Shown here: in pieces, positions 1 to 14,700 of the stretch
Numbering within the stretch: the stretch's first letter is position 1
Layout of the letters: each line of letters begins with the position of its first letter
DNA from: Xenopus tropicalis
Taxonomy: Eukaryota > Chordata > Amphibia > Anura > Pipidae
Assembly: GCF_000004195.4 (NCBI RefSeq)
Contig: NC_030680.2
Location: 144,563,545-144,627,544, forward strand
Length of the DNA: 64,000 bases
Direction: 5' to 3'
Notes under the pieces: model-generated
Told to the model about the DNA's origin: nothing
The model's input: the letters and a program-made list of their open reading frames with translations, nothing else
Database searches by the model: none
Translations under genes and position numbers: made by a program

Positions 1-535
1 CTGTTTACACTGGAGAAGAGGCGCTTAAGAGGTGACATGATAACTATGTATAAATATATAAGGGGATCATATAATAACCTCTCTAATGTTTTATTTACCA
101 GTAGGTCCTTCCAACGGACACGAGGGCACCCACCTCCCGAAGAAGGGAGGTTCCATTTAAATATTCGGAAAGGATTTTTTACAGTGAGAGCTGTGAAGTT
201 GTGGAATTCCCTCCCCGAATCAGTCGTACTGGCTGATACATTATATAGCTTTAAGAAGGGGCTGGATGGATTCTTAGCAAGTGAGGGAATACACGGTTAT
301 GGGAGATAGCTCTTAGTACAAGTTGATACAGGGACTGGTCCGATTGCCATCTTGGAGTCAGGAAGGAATTTTTTCCCCTCTGAGGCAAATTAGAGAGGCT
401 TCAGATGGGGTTTTTTGCCTTCCTCTGGATCAACTTGTAGTTAGGCAGGTTAGGTATAGGCATTATGGTTGAACTTGATGGACGTATGTCTTTTTTCAAC
501 CCAACTTACTATGTTACTATGTTACTATGTATTAC
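1..535 (+). mobile_element. 3' end of a CR1/L2-like LINE (window-truncated)
   Basis: An open frame runs from base 1 to the stop at 309 and encodes the C-terminal tail of a non-LTR reverse transcriptase. It contains [19 protein letters not shown], then a segment with LNIRK, and then VRAVKLWNSLPESVV, a tail typical of CR1/L2-type ORF2 proteins. The noncoding 3' end follows and includes a TTGAACTTGATGG...TTTTTTCAACC stretch. It closes with three copies of TTACTATG, the short-repeat tail used by CR1-like elements. The 102-codon frame is unbroken, so this copy is fairly young, but the 5' portion lies outside the window and it cannot be judged functional. It sits in an adamts9 intron in the sense orientation. 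Confidence 0.85.
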
Positions 536-1504
536 CTACTGGAGTCTAAATGTGCCCTGGGGATGTTGCCTTGATTCCAATAGCCATTAGTGGGGGGCAG
601 TAGGGGGTAAAGTTGCCCCTTTTTCACCCCGTATTCCATAGCCCTATTCTCAGACTGTCTCGCTCCCATGTACAACAAGATGCGCCGCGTTAAAACAGCC
701 AAAGTGTCATTCGCAGCGAGTACCAATACCTTGTAAATTAGGCATCAAAGTGAGTGATGTTCTTTTAAAAAACCTTCTCATTGTTCCGACGCTGAGGGCT
801 GTGTGTGTGACTTATTCAGTGCATCTCCCACCTCATAAATTACCAGATTTATTCCTAAACGTTAGTGCCTGTCTCCAGCATATGGCGAGCACATGCGTAA
901 ATAGTCAGCTCTGCAACCGCCGCTTCGGATCTGGAAATAAAAAAAAAGAGAGGATTTAATTATTTATAAGAAAGCACATTCTTGGAAAGGAAATTTCTTC
1001 TCGTAATTTGCTCGTTTTTCCTATAGTGCAGGGTAAGATCGCGCCAATGAACCCTCGCCCTGCCAGCAACCTACGTTCTACTTATGGTTAAAGGGGAAAT
1101 ATACTCTTTTTTACTCATGTTTGCTTTGGTTTGCTCATTGTGAGCACCTAGCGCCTCCGTATGTCTGTATTTGGATAGGTGCTACTGTATTGTTTCCCTT
1201 ACACAGTAAAGAATGAGACCTTGTGACCCTATAAACTTCCAGGTCTGTGTTATTTCTATTTGTCTCTTAGATACACAGATACATTGGAGCAACAGGCACT
1301 TTTTTGAGAATAATAATAATGACAGGACTAACATGAGGGTGAATGCCACCCTGTTGAAATTATTGCCAGGGACAGGGCCCCATTAGTAATACTACCAAGC
1401 AGGCCCTTTCCCCAGGGGGAAGCCTACTGGGTGGTGGGCCCTAAAATAGGGCCCCAAGGAAAATATAAACATCCCTCGCACACACATTCACACCCTAATC
1501 TACC
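536..1504. other. intronic stretch, no gene recognised
   Basis: I see no exon, RNA gene or clear repeat here. The short open frames have no family resemblance. A GGGCCC-rich patch at about 1365-1460 may be an old repeat fragment. Confidence 0.5.
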
Positions 1505-2320
1505 CCAACCATGGGTTTATTTAATGGTTAAATTATTCCTTTTTCTCTGTAATAATAAAACAGTACCTGTACTTGATCCCAACTAAGATATAATTACCCC
1601 TTATTGGGGGCAGAACAGCCCTATTGGGTTTATTTAATGGTTAAATGATTCCCTTTTCTCTGTAATAATAAAACAGTACCTGTACTTGATCCCAACTAAG
1701 ATATAATTACCCCTTATTGGGGGCAGAACAGCCCTATTGGGTTTATTTAATGGTTAAATGATTCCCTTTTCTTTGTAATAATAAAACAGTACCTGTACTT
1801 GATCCCAACTAAGATATAATTACCCCTTATTGGGGGCAGAACAGCCCTATTGGGTTTATTTAATGGTTAAATGATTCCCTTTTCTCTGTAATAATAAAAC
1901 AGTACCTGTACTTGATCCCAACTAAGATATAATTACCCCTTATTGGGGGCAGAACAGCCCTATTGGGTTTATTTAATGGTTAAATGATTCCCTTTTCTCT
2001 GTAATAATAAAACAGTACCTGTACTTGATCCCAACTAAGATATAATTACCCCTTATTGGGGGCAGAACAGCCCTATTGGGTTTATTTAATGGTTAAATGA
2101 TTCCCTTTTCTCTGTAATAATAAAACAGTACCTGTACTTGATCCCAACTAAGATTTAATTACCCCTTACTGGAGGCAAAACAATCCTATTGGGTTTAATT
2201 AATGTTTTATTGTTTTTTTAGTAGACTTAAGGTATGGAGATCTAAATTACGGAAAGGCCCCTTATCCGGAATACCCTTGGTCCCGAACATTCTGGATAAC
2301 AGGTCCTATACCTGTATAAA
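1505..2320 (+). mobile_element. MITE copy 1 with internal 113-bp tandem repeat (left end missing)
   Basis: About five and a half copies of a 113-bp unit are present. Each has GATCCCAACTAAGATATAAT, ACCCCTTATTGGGGGCAGAA and a TAATAATAAAACAG block. Unit starts at 1561, 1674 and 1787 fix the period. The right end reads into ATTACGGAAAGGCCCC and ends with TATACCTGTATAA, the terminal inverted repeat shared with the five other copies in this window. The matching left end (CAGGTATGGGATC) is absent, so this copy is truncated or the array has replaced it. Confidence 0.85.
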
Positions 2321-3118
2321 ACCTCCAGGAACCCCGCGCTTGTCACAAACTGCAGATGTAGAACGATAACAGATCAAATTTGATTTTTAGCTGTCTCCTG
2401 GGCGTCACTTTCCAATGTATTTAATGATCAGTCGGGCAGGCAGAGGCCCCATTTAGATACGGCTACTCGGACATCTGTAATTGCATTTGATCTCCGGGAA
2501 GATTGGATTTCCCTATGAAATGATGCGGTCTAGTGGCCACAGCAAATAACATTCTGCAAGCCATAAAGGCACAGCAGTGAGTATCCGCAGCCGTACGTAT
2601 GGGGAGACAAGGACAATAAGGAATTATCAATTTTTTCCTCTTTGATGTTTTTTTAAACAAAGGAGAAAGTATAATCATTGTCATTAATTAGAGCGCAACG
2701 CATTTCGCCAATAGCACAACCTGTTTCTGTATTGCTGCACTGGGACACCGGGATGCATGCTGAGTGAATGGACTTTTCTACAAGTAGCTGTCACGTTGAT
2801 TATCTCTCGCCAGGGGAAATCTCTTTTGATTCCAAAGTCTTTTAGAAGAACCTAAGTGAATCAAAGTGAAGGGCAGGATGCTAGAAGGGGTCAGGTCTGA
2901 ATACGTTCACTGAACCTGCAGGGAAAGGTCAGGGTTGCCTTTGGTGATGCCGGGACCTTGGACAAAACGGACTTTATTCAAATAAAATAGCATTGTCCAA
3001 CCTTTGGTCCTGCAGATGTTGTTGATGTAAAACTTTCAGCACTCAGCCACAGCCAAAGGTTGGGTTATACTGATGTAACCTGTCTTTCACTACTGCCCCA
3101 TCTGCCCTATTTCCTCAG
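2321..3118. other. intronic stretch, no gene recognised
   Basis: No exon or RNA gene is recognised. The sequence appears mostly unique, and its short open frames look like chance. Confidence 0.45.
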
Positions 3119-3370
3119 TTGATGGTTGATTACTACTGTTACCATCTTGCCCCATCGTCTTCATCTTGCATTATTGTCTCCATCTTGCAGCAGTGTCTTT
3201 ATCTTGTCCTCTTGTCTCCATTCTGGCATGCCCTTCTGTCACCATCTTGGCTTACCGATTCCATCTTGCCCTACTGTCCCCATCTTGTCCCCCAGCTGTA
3301 AGTTGGGTAATACTGATACCAACTTGCCCTGCTTTCTCCACCTTACCTTATTGTCTCCATTATGATGTAC
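3119..3370 (+). repeat. degenerate CCATCTTG-type tandem repeat
   Basis: Diverged units of about 18-22 bp recur, each built on CCATCTTG plus a pyrimidine-rich segment such as CCCTACTGTCC. The overlapping short open frames here are products of this repeat and do not suggest a gene. The divergence implies an old array. Confidence 0.7.
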
Positions 3371-3435
3371 AATATACAAGGTGACACCATTGCCTTGTAA
3401 ATGACAGTATTTATAGAAGAGGACTACTTCCATGG

Positions 3436-3655
3436 CTTAAAGAAAGCCTTGATGATGGCTTGATGGAAGCCTTGATGATGGCTTGATGGAAGCCTTGATG
3501 ATGGCTTGATGGAAGCCTTGATGATGGCTTGATGGAAGCCTTGATGATGGCTTGATGGAAGCCTTGATGATGGCTTGATGGAAGCCTTGATGATGGCTTG
3601 ATGGAAACCTTGATGATGGCTTGATGGAAGCCTTGATAATGGCTTGATGGAGCCA
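3436..3655 (+). repeat. 23-bp minisatellite, about 9-10 copies
   Basis: The unit GCCTTGATGATGGCTTGAT + GGAA repeats almost perfectly. A few substitutions (GAAACC and GATAAT) lie near the right end. The minus-strand open frames over it are repeat translations. Confidence 0.9.
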
Positions 3656-4232
3656 ATATTTTTCATGAAGTAATTACAATGGAGGAGCCAATGTTTCAGG
3701 GCTTACACTGTAATACTACAGAAGGCCTAGCTGAAGCTATAGTTCAGTCCAGAGGACACAGTTCTACTGGCCGGGTCTGATGATGGTGTCCTTGAAACCA
3801 CTCCAGCTGATGCTTGGCATTGTGCATGGTGATGTTTGGCTTGTATGTGGCTGCTTGCCCATAAAACCCAGTGCTCCTGATCAATAGTTGCTTTGGAAAT
3901 CAGCAGTCAGTGTTCATTTTAGACAGAGTTTAGGACAAATAGGATATTTTGAAACTTTAGTTAATTCTGGACCACGCTAGAGCCCCTACATTCCTAGGGC
4001 TGCCAATGTATTTACCCTACTTTCAGATAAAACACGTCTTTTCCATGATTTTGTTTCATAGTAATTCAATGCAGTGAAGGTCCATGTGGTTTATATAAAC
4101 ACTGTGGTCATCAACCAAGCCGGGAAACCACAATTGTCTAATCCTGATGTATAGTAACAGCTCAACTATCGATAATAATATTATTATATATAATATAATA
4201 TGAAGAAGCAATAACTGTGCTGTGTGTTGCAG
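3656..4232. other. intron end upstream of first visible exon
   Basis: No coding sequence is recognised. An AT-rich TAATATTATTATATATAA patch lies near 4180. The stretch ends with the acceptor GTGTGTTGCAG in front of the exon at 4233. Confidence 0.6.
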
Positions 4233-4400
4233 TGCTCTGTTTCCTGTGGTCGTGGCGTGAAGACGAGACCCGTGTACTGCGTGACTAAAGAAGGAGTGAC
4301 CGTAGAGCCGGAGAACTGCAAGCACTTGGCCAAGCCCAACATACAGAAAAAGTGCCGAGGTGGGAAGTGCCCGAAATGGAAAGCTGGAGAATGGGAAAAG
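4233..4400 (+). CDS. adamts9: adamts9 exon: TSR (first in window)
   Basis: 168 nt, phase 0 to 0, 56 residues. Acceptor is TGTTGCAG|TGC and donor is AAAAG|GTACGT. The exon opens on CSVSCGRG, which fits the POFUT2 O-fucosylation consensus CxxS/TCG. Six cysteines lie at residues 1, 5, 16, 29, 41 and 46. It closes with WKAGEWEK, so the Trp pair straddles the junction with the next repeat, and WEKC forms a possible C-mannosylation site after splicing. Each TSR here is encoded by one exon, the usual arrangement in this gene family. Confidence 0.9.
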
Positions 4401-5222
4401 GTACGTCTGCCTTATAATAAACAGGTTGTAGGATATATTTGTATAAAATCAATCACATATGATTAAAAGCTGCCGTATTACTTGCCTTTGATAAGTAAAT
4501 TCTAATAATCATTTAGAATATAATAGTCATTGCTCAAGTCTGTTCTTAGACCACTCTGCCAATAGGGAATAGTTCAGCAGTAGCGAGTAACATGAGAGTA
4601 GCTTAAATGGTCTCCGGCCTAGTTGACTTGCCCCATGGGTTCCACATTGGTCCCTAATTTGAGATCCAACATCAGACCCAATGTCAATAATAATTATTTC
4701 TGACATTTCTTTAAAATATCCAAAATATCACATTTTCCTAAGTAACCGCATTACTGGAGCATGAACTGACTTTAACAGCTTCCATACTTTGTTCCCATGC
4801 CGGAGTCCCCGTCATTAGCTTGTGGGCCCCATGGTACCGCTGGGCATGTGATTCCCTGTGCTGAATGTCACTTTATAATTAAGGGCCGCCATCCCCTTGT
4901 TCAACGCAAATATTCATTTTATTTTCTTTCATAGGATATTTTAATATGTAGAAATTGTCATTTCAGCTTAGTTTAATGCCATAGGCTTTCTGTGACATAT
5001 GTAAGGCCCTTTTTTATTCCAGGGGGAGGTTGGTCTACCCTATTTATACATTTATTTTCACATTAACCAACATTATAGCCTAGGGGCATTTCTTATTTTC
5101 TTCTCAGAAAAGTCTCTGTGTTTGCATTTATATATATATAAGCCAATTATGTATTTCCCTCAACCAGCCCGTTGTGTACACTGAATATCTATCTATCATC
5201 TATCTATCTATCTATCTATCTA

Positions 5223-5278
<56 letters not shown>

Positions 5279-5583
5279 TCTATCTATCATCTATCTATCA
5301 TCTATCTATCTATCTGTCTATCATCTATCTATCTATCTATCTATCTATCATCTATCTATCATCTATCTATCATCTATCTATCTATCTATCATCTATCTGT
5401 CTGTCTATCATCTATCTATCATCTATCTATATATCTATCATCTATCTGTCTATCATCTATCTATCATCTATCTATCTATCTATCTATCATCTATCTATCT
5501 ATCGATCTATCATCTATCTATCTATCTATCTATCATCTATCTATCTATCTATCTATCATCTATCTATCTATCATCTATCTATC

Positions 5584-5614
<31 letters not shown>

Positions 5615-5682
5615 ATCTATCTATCATCTATCTATCTATCTATCTATCATCTATCTATCTATTTATCATCTATCTATTTATC

Positions 5683-5717
<35 letters not shown>

Positions 5718-8700
5718 GATCTATCATCTATCTATCATCTATCTATCTATCTATCTATCTATCTATTTTTTTATCTATCTATCTATCATCTATTGATCTA
5801 TTTGTATTCTATAACATAAATAGAACCAATATATTATATTCCTTATATTCATAGGCTGCATTTTACTTCTACTATTTAATGTGCACCTCCATTAAATCCA
5901 ATAAATCAGCACCCACTGCAGAACGTATAGGCAGCAGCTGGGGGAACGCTTCCTCCCACTAATAGGGACCCCCACTGTGAACTGAATCTCAAAAGGAGGC
6001 CAAGTTATAGGATTGGCTTGACCTGGCTAAATGACTGTGGCAGCTGAGCTTTCCAATTTCCGCTTCCCAAGGCTTTCTGCTGTCACTTTAATGTCTGTCT
6101 GTAATAGCTGAGATTTTACCTATAGATGTTAAGCTTGGGGCTGGCGCTAGTGCTGTCACTTGGGAGTCCAAACAGATCAGCGGCTGCAAGAATGAAGAGT
6201 GGGCGAAAGCTCAATAATTTGCTATAAATTTACCTCTTGAATAAGCTGGTTGCCCAGAAAACATAAATTAGATAGATAGTAGGGAAAGATAATTCCTAAA
6301 CTAGCATTGGGAAGGAAATTTGTATGGGGGGCAGTAGGTATAAACGGGTGAGAAGGTAACAGTGAGACATATTCATATAACCCAACCCACAGCTCCTGAT
6401 AAAGTTGCAGTTCACTGACAGTTAAGGTTATTTGGTTGCACTGGAAGTTGAAGTATAACAATAACTAAATAGCTTGGGTTAGTTGTACTATATATATAAC
6501 ACAATCCCACATTCTGTTTTGCTCTATATCCCAGCAGATGTCAGTAGCTGGTGCATAATAACTGAGACTTATCCCCCAGTATCAGGGCTGTTTATACACC
6601 AGTAAAGGCTGCAGCACTACATACCAGAACCATCTATATTGGAGGCTTTGGCCCCAGGGGCCAACAACTGTATTACAGCATAGACTGATCAAGAGAGGAG
6701 AGCATCAATGAGCCAGTGTGGCCCTCACCCTACTGCCCAATAGATATCTCTATAATTCTCAGCCACATGGCCAAACAGGCAGCTTAGATGGCCACTTTAA
6801 CGCCCACCAGTTATTATACGGATAAGTCCGTATCATAACCGATAATTTATACTCCATAGAAAGCCCACCATACAATAAAGACCCATGTGATAGTGAAGTC
6901 ATAATTCCAGCTGTCAGATTCCCAGACGCCTGACAGTTTGCTTTGGAGCTGTCAGTTATTTTATGCGCCATTAAGCAGCGGAATTCCATTCTGTTCACCT
7001 GCGGTCTATAACATGATGGGCTTTGTTTTTCCTCTCATGTTATCTGTCATTTATTCCTCTGATTTATTGGGTCGGGGGATATCTATATGTTTGTTGGCTC
7101 CGTACAGCAATAACTATCAGAGGGAAAATACCTTGTGATGGGTTGAGCCCTAGGGGCTAACGGCACAATTATCACGTAATGCATTTTTGTTCCGAGGTAA
7201 CGCAGATTCCTTCATGTCACTGTGAGAATACTCACTTTAGGGAATATCAGCCCCTCCTGATCAAACATCGAGGGGCCCCCAGGAACATCACATAGAAAAT
7301 AAACTCAAAAATGAAAGTAAAGTCCCAAATCTGCTTTAAAGTGAAGTTGTGACTGGGCCTCTATGAATCCCTAGAGCAGCTATGGGGGCACAAACATGGT
7401 TTCAGGTGGGAATCACGGGACAGTCTCTTATGCCGAAGGTTTCACACATGTCTCTTGGACACCAAAGAGTGGGAATTTATAACAATATGTATTGTGAGTG
7501 CCTGAAATTCATCAAAAAATTACATTCTCTTAGTCCTTGTCCGTATACAGTATATTAGGTACAGGTATGGGATCACTTATCCAGCAACCATTATCCAGAA
7601 AGTTCCGAACTATGGGATAAGGCCATCTTACATAGACTCCATTATAAGCAAATAATTCTAATTTTTAAAAATGATTTTCTTTTTCTCTGAAATTATAAAA
7701 CAGAATCTTGTAATTGATCCCAACTAAGATATAATTAATCCTTATTGGGGACAGAACAGCCCTATTGGGTTTATTTAATGGTTAAATGATTCCCTTTTCT
7801 CTGTAATAATAAAACAGTACCTGTACTTGATCCCAACTAAGATATAATTACCCCTTATTGGGGCAGAACAGCCCTATTGGGTTTATTTCATGGTTAAATG
7901 ATTCCCTTTTCTCTGTAATAATAAAACAGTACCTGTACTTGATCCCAACTAAGATATAATTACCCCTTATTGGGGCAGAACAGCCCTATTGGGTTTATTT
8001 CATGGTTAAATGATTCCCTTTTCTCTGTAATAATAAAACAGTACCTGTACTTGATCCCAACTAAGATATAATTACCCCTTATTGGGGCAGAACAGCCCTA
8101 TTGGGTTTATTTCATGGTTAAATGATTCCCTTTTCTCTGTAATAATAAAACAGTACCTGTACTTGATCCCAACTAAGATATAATTACCCCTTATTGGGGC
8201 AGAACAGCCCTATTGGGTTTATTTCATGGTTAAATGATTCCCTTTTCTCTGTAATAATAAAACAGTACCTGTACTTGATCCCAACTAAGATATAATTACC
8301 CCTTATTGGGGCAGAACAGCCCTATTGGGTTTATTTAATGGTTAAATGATTCCCTTTTCTCTGTAATAATAAAACAGTACCTGTACTTGATCCCAACTAA
8401 GATATAATTACCCCTTATTGGGACAGAACAGCCCTATTGGGTTTATTTAATGGTTAAATGATTCCCTTTTCTCTGTAATAATAAAACAGTACCTGTACTT
8501 GATCCCAACTAAGATATAATTACCCCTTATTGGGGGTAGAACAGCCCTATTGGGTTTATTTCATGGTTAAATGATTCCCTTTTCTCTGTAATAATAAAAC
8601 AGTACCTGTACTTGATCCCAACTAAGATATAATTACCCCTTATTGGGGGTAGAACAGCCCTATTGGGTTTATTTAATGGTTAAATGATTCCCTTTTCTCT

Positions 8701-11700
8701 GTAATAATAAAACAGTACCTGTACGGGCTTTCTGTATTTTCTGGATAATGGGTTTCCAGATAAGGAATCCCATACCCGTATATACTTATCCCTATATATA
8801 AATTATTTACAGATAACAGTATCACAGCAGAACTGCCCCCATTTATCCTGCTCCTCTTTCACTACTTTTACCCCCTGCAAAGAATAAGGCGAATCCATAA
8901 ACACATGAGCCTTCCACAAGGTTTTAACCCTTTATGTGTTAACCCTTCCTACCAGGCTGCAGGGCTGGCAGTGTATAGGGATGGTTGGGCGCAGACCCCA
9001 CCGGCAGGAATGTCCCTTCTCTCCCAGGAGGTGCCGCTTGGTACATGTCCCTGTGTGACTGTGTAAACTCCCCACAAAGGCCTGTCAGATGGCACCGCCG
9101 CGTGGCACAGCAATCACAACAGCCTGAAATCACACTGACTAGACTCACAGAAACCCCTAAGCCCCTTGCCCGCCCTTTATAAGCCTGTAATCCAAATGCC
9201 TGGCACTGTGTTCCTCTCAATATTAATTTATAGTATTGGCCAGAAAGTTCCAATAGTTTGGGGTGCTCAAAGAGAGGGGGAGATTTGGGGTGAGTGCTTA
9301 TTTGTGCCCTGGGTACCCCTGGAACTATAGCAGGGTGACTGTTACCCCAATGTTTCTATATATCTGTAACCTTGTTATGGGCTAAGGGGGCCCAGCCTGA
9401 AGGCCAGTTAGGGGGGGATTTGGGGTGAGTGCTTATTTGTGCCCTGGGTACCCCTGGAACTATAGCGGGGTGACTGTTACCCCAATGTTTCTATATATCT
9501 GTAACCTTGTTATGGGCTAAGGGGGCCCAGCCTGAAGGCCAGTTAGGGGGAGATTTGGGGTGAGTGCTTATTTGTGCCCTGGGTACCCCTGGAACTATAG
9601 CGGGGTGACTGTTACCCCAATGTTTCTATATATCTGTAACCTTGTTATGGGCTAAGGGGGCCCAGCCTGAAGGCCAGTTAGGGGGGGATTTGGGGTGAGT
9701 GCTTATTTGTGCCCTGGGTACCCCTGGAACTATAGCGGGGTGACTGTTACCCCAATGTTTCTATATATCTGTAACCTTGTTATGGGCTAAGGGGGCCCAG
9801 CCTGAAGGCCAGTTAGGGGGGGATTTGGGGTGAGTGCTTATTTGTGCCCTGGGTACCCCTGGAACTATAGCAGGGTGACTGTTACCCCAATGTTTCTATA
9901 TATCTGTAACCTTGTTATGGGCTAAGGGGGCCCAGCCTGAAGGCCAGTTAAGGGGGGATTTGGGGTGAGTGCTTATTTGTGCCCTGGGTACCCCTGGAAC
10001 TATAGCGGGGTGACTGTTACCCCAATGTTTCTATATATCTGTAACCTTGTTATGGGCTAAGGGGGCCCAGCCTGAAGGCCAGTTAGGGGGGATTTGGGGT
10101 GAGTGCTTATTTGTGCCCTGGGTACCCCTGGAACTATAGCAGGGTGACTGTTACCCCAATGTTTCTATATATCTGTAACCTTGTTATGGGCTAAGGGGGC
10201 CCAGCCTGAAGGCCAGTTAGGGGGGATTTGGGGTGAGTGCTTATTTGTGCCCTGGGTACCCCTGGAACTATAGCAGGGTGACTGTTACCCCAATGTTTCT
10301 ATATATCTGTAAACTTGTTATGAGCTAAGGGGGCCCAGCCTGAAGGCCAGTTAGGGGGGGATTTGGGGTGAGTGCTTATTTGTGCCCTGGGTACCCCTGG
10401 AACTATAGCAGGGTGACTGTTACCCCAATGTTTCTATATATCTGTAACCTTGTTATGGGCTAAGGGGGCCCAGCCTGAAGGCCAGTTAAGGGGGGATTTG
10501 GGGTGAGTGCTTATTTGTGCCCTGGGTACCCCTGGAACTATAGCGGGGTGACTGTTACCCCAATGTTTCTATATATCTGTAACCTTGTTATGGGCTAAGG
10601 GGGCCCAGCCTGAAGGCCAGTTAGGGGGGGATTTGGGGTGAGTGCTTATTTGTGCCCTGGGTACCCTTGGAACTATAGCAGGGTGACTGTTACCCCAATG
10701 TTTCTATATATCTGTAACCTTGTTATGGGCTAAGGGGGCCCAGCCTGAAGGCCAGTTAGGGGGGATTTGGGTGAGTGCTTATTTGTGCCCTGGGTACCCC
10801 TGGAACTATAGCAGGGTGACTGTTACCCCAATGTTTCTATATATCTGTAACCTTGTTATGGGCTAAGGGGGCCCAGCCTGAAGGCCAGTTAGGGGGGGAT
10901 TTGGGGTGAGTGCTTATTTGTGCCCTGGGTACCCCTGGAACTATAGCGGGGTGACTGTTACCCCAATGTTTCTATATATCTGTAACCTTGTTATGGGCTA
11001 AGGGGGCCCAGCCTGAAGGCCAGTTAGGGGGGGATTTGGGGTGAGTGCTTATTTGTGCCCTGGGTACCCCTGGAACTATAGCAGGGTGACTGTTACCCCA
11101 GTATTATTATTACATATGTACTTATTTCTATTGTGCCTCTTCTAATTTCCCAACCTAATGAAGCTTGCAGCAGATAAAACTGGAGTGCTGCAGGACGAAG
11201 CAAGTAATTAGGGTTATTAGGGAACAATCCTCTCATTAAACTGTAAAATAGCAAATTCTGAGAGTAATGAGCATTGATATTGTGTATATTGTTTCTCTCA
11301 CTGTAAATACGAGGGCTTCCCAGTACCTGAGAGAAGCTGCATACAGAAATTAAAAACACACCAAGCATTCAACAATTTTCAGGCCAATCTTGCCACTAGG
11401 GGCGCCACTCCCCCTTTGCTCCCAAATCCCACATGGCTAATAATGTCATTATTTTGCTCCCAATAGGTTTTATTTTAAAGGTGAGGCTTTCAACTGAGGG
11501 TATAGGGTATATAAGATAAACATAGTAATGTAGTAAGTTAGGTTGAAAAAAGTCACATGTCCATCAAGTTCAACCTTTTTAGTTTTATATGAAACCTGCT
11601 TAACTGACAGTAGATCCAGAACTACATCTCTCAGCATCCACAGGGCTGTTAGGGGTTGGGAGTTGTAGTTTAAAAACATTTGGAGAGTCACAGGTTGAAT

Positions 11701-14700
11701 GTTCCTGTGGTTTGTGGGCCCTAAAAGGATCTGTAACATTGAGCTTCTGCCATATTTTCATACTTCAGATATAAATGTATTATAATTTTTTCTAATGGAA
11801 AATGTATAGTTAACCTGAGATATTATTTACTGTGTCTTTCATGCCTGTGTGTTCAGATGCTTAGGAAATACAGTACAGGATCCATTATCCGGAAACCCAT
11901 TATCCAGAAAGCTTCAAATTACAGCCATCTCCCATAGACTTAATTTTAAGCAAATAATTAACATTTTTAAAAATCATTTTCTTCTCTGTAATAATTAAAC
12001 AGTACCTGTACTTGATCCCAACTAAGATATAATTACCCCTTATTGGGGGCAGAACAGCCTTATTGGGTTTATTTCATGGTTAAATGATTCCCTTTTCTCT
12101 GTAATAATAAAACAGTACCTGTACTTGATCCCAACTAAGAAATAATTACCCCTTATTGGGGGCAGAACAGCCCTATTGGGTTTATTTAATGGTTAAATGA
12201 TTCCCTTTTCTCTGTAATAATAAAACAGTACCTGTACTTGATCCCAACTAAGATATAATTACCCCTTATTGGGGGTAGAACAGCCCTATTGGGTTTATTT
12301 AATGGTTAAATGATTCCCTTTTCTCTGTAATAATAAAACAATACCTGTACTTGATCCCAACTAAGATATAATTACCCCTTATTGGGGGCAGAACAGCCCT
12401 ATTGGGTTTATTTCATGGTTAAATGATTCCCTTTTAAATTACAGAAAGATCCCATATCTTGAAAACCCCAGGTCCCGAGCATTTTGGATAACTGATCCCA
12501 TACCTGTATAAGAGCTGCAGACCCAAATACTTAAAGCGAAACACTTACAGGTTCTTTTCTCGCCCTCAGTGCTCAGTAACATGCGGGAGAGGAATCCAGC
12601 AACGTGCCGTTCACTGCCAAGTGGGTGCCCAGAAGATGAGCCGGGAGTCGGAGTGCCCCCAGCGTGCCAGGCCCCCGTCGGAGCAGTACTGCCAGGTCGC
12701 CGAGTGTCCGCTTTACACTTGGAAAGCTGAGGAATGGCAAGAAGTAAGTGGAAGCTGGGAGGGGAGGGCCGCCCCAGGAACTATTCACAACACACACATG
12801 TAGGACGCAGGGGGTGACGCTGGGGGGATCACGTTTCTCCTGTGAGTTGGACGATGTGCCTGGGCTCAGTGCAGATTTTTGTCAGGGAGCCAAGTCGGAC
12901 TCTGCAGGGTTCCACTCTTGATACAAATCAGATGACGGTACATTCCCTGAGCCTGCAGCCGACCCTCCCTAAAAAGGACACAAGCTATAAACCTACAGAC
13001 TCTAAAGTAAATCAAGGAGCAGAAATGGCGTAGGGACATTATTACTTGCCCTTAATATTCTCGGATTCCAGCTATTTATTGCAGGGGATTAGAAATGCCT
13101 CATTGGCCTCGTCCCTTCTAATGGAACTGGCAGGATAAAATGAGCGTGCAATAATGGAGCAAAGTGGAGAATATGAAGCAGTTTTTCCATCGGGGGAACC
13201 TGTTACTGGCCCCCAGCATTACATGGTTGGATTGGGGCAGGGATGGAACAGGCAGCAATGGAGCAGACTCCAAACTCCTGCAGCGTATCATTATATAGAT
13301 TATTGGTGGCTGTTTGTAAGTAATGCAGCAATGTAGCCAACTCATACATACAATATATACAATTATATAGATTATTTGGAGGCTGTTTGTAAGTAATGCA
13401 GCAATGTAGCCAACTCATACATACAATATATACAATTATATAGATTATTGGTGGCTGTTTGTAAGTAATGCAGCAATATAGCCAACTCATACATACAATA
13501 TATACAATTATATAGATTATTTGGAGGCTGTTTGTAAGTAATGCAGCAATGTAGCCAACTCATACATACAATATATACAATTATATAGATTATTGGTGGC
13601 TGTTTGTAAGTAATGCAGCAATATAGCCAACTCATACATACAATATATACAATTATATAGATTATTTGGAGGCTGTTTGTAAGTAATGCAGCAATGTAGC
13701 CAACTCATACATACAATATATACAATTATATAGATTATTGGTGGCTGTTTGTAAGTAATGCAGCAATATAGCCAACTCATACATACAATATATACAATTA
13801 TATAGATTATTTGGAGGCTGTTTGTAAGTAATGCAGCAATGTAGCCAACTCATACATACAATATATACAATTATATAGATTATTGGTGGCTGTTTGTAAG
13901 TAATGCAGCAATATAGCCAACTCATACATACAATATATACAATTATATAGATTATTTGGAGGCTGTTTGTAAGTAATGCAGCAATGTAGCCAACTCATAC
14001 ATACAATATATACAATTATATAGATTATTGGTGGCTGTTTGTAAGTAATGCAGCAATATAGCCAACTCATACATACAATATATACAATTATATAGATTAT
14101 TTGGAGGCTGTTTGTAAGTAATGCAGCAATGTAGCCAACTCATACATACAATATATACAATTATATAGATTATTGGTGGCTGTTTGTAAGTAATGCAGCA
14201 ATATAGCCAACTCATACATACAATATATACAATTATATAGATTATTTGGAGGCTGTTTGTAAGTAATGCAGCAATGTAGCCAACTCATACATACAATATA
14301 TACAATTATATAGATTATTTGGAGGCTGTTTGTAAGTAATGTAGCAATGTAGCCAACTCATACATACAATATATACAATTATATAGATTATTGGTGGCTG
14401 TTTGTAAGTAATGCAGCAATATAGCCAACTCATACATACAATATATACAATTATATAGATTATTTGGAGGCTGTTTGTAAGTAATGTAGCAATGTAGCCC
14501 ACTCATACATACAATATATACAATTATATAGATTATTTGGAGGCTGTTTGTAAGTAATGCAGCAATGTAGCCAACTCATACATACAATATATACAATTAT
14601 ATAGATTATTTGGAGGCTGTTTGTAAGTAATGCAGCAATGTAGCCCACTCATAGATACAATATATACAATTATATAGATTATTTGGAGGCTGTTTGTAAG

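Noticed and set aside
1..309. Intact host gene at the window start
   Set aside because: The residues match a LINE reverse-transcriptase tail, and a LINE 3' end with a TTACTATG tail follows.
5172..5854. Two frames of over 200 codons
   Set aside because: Direct translation of a TCTA microsatellite.
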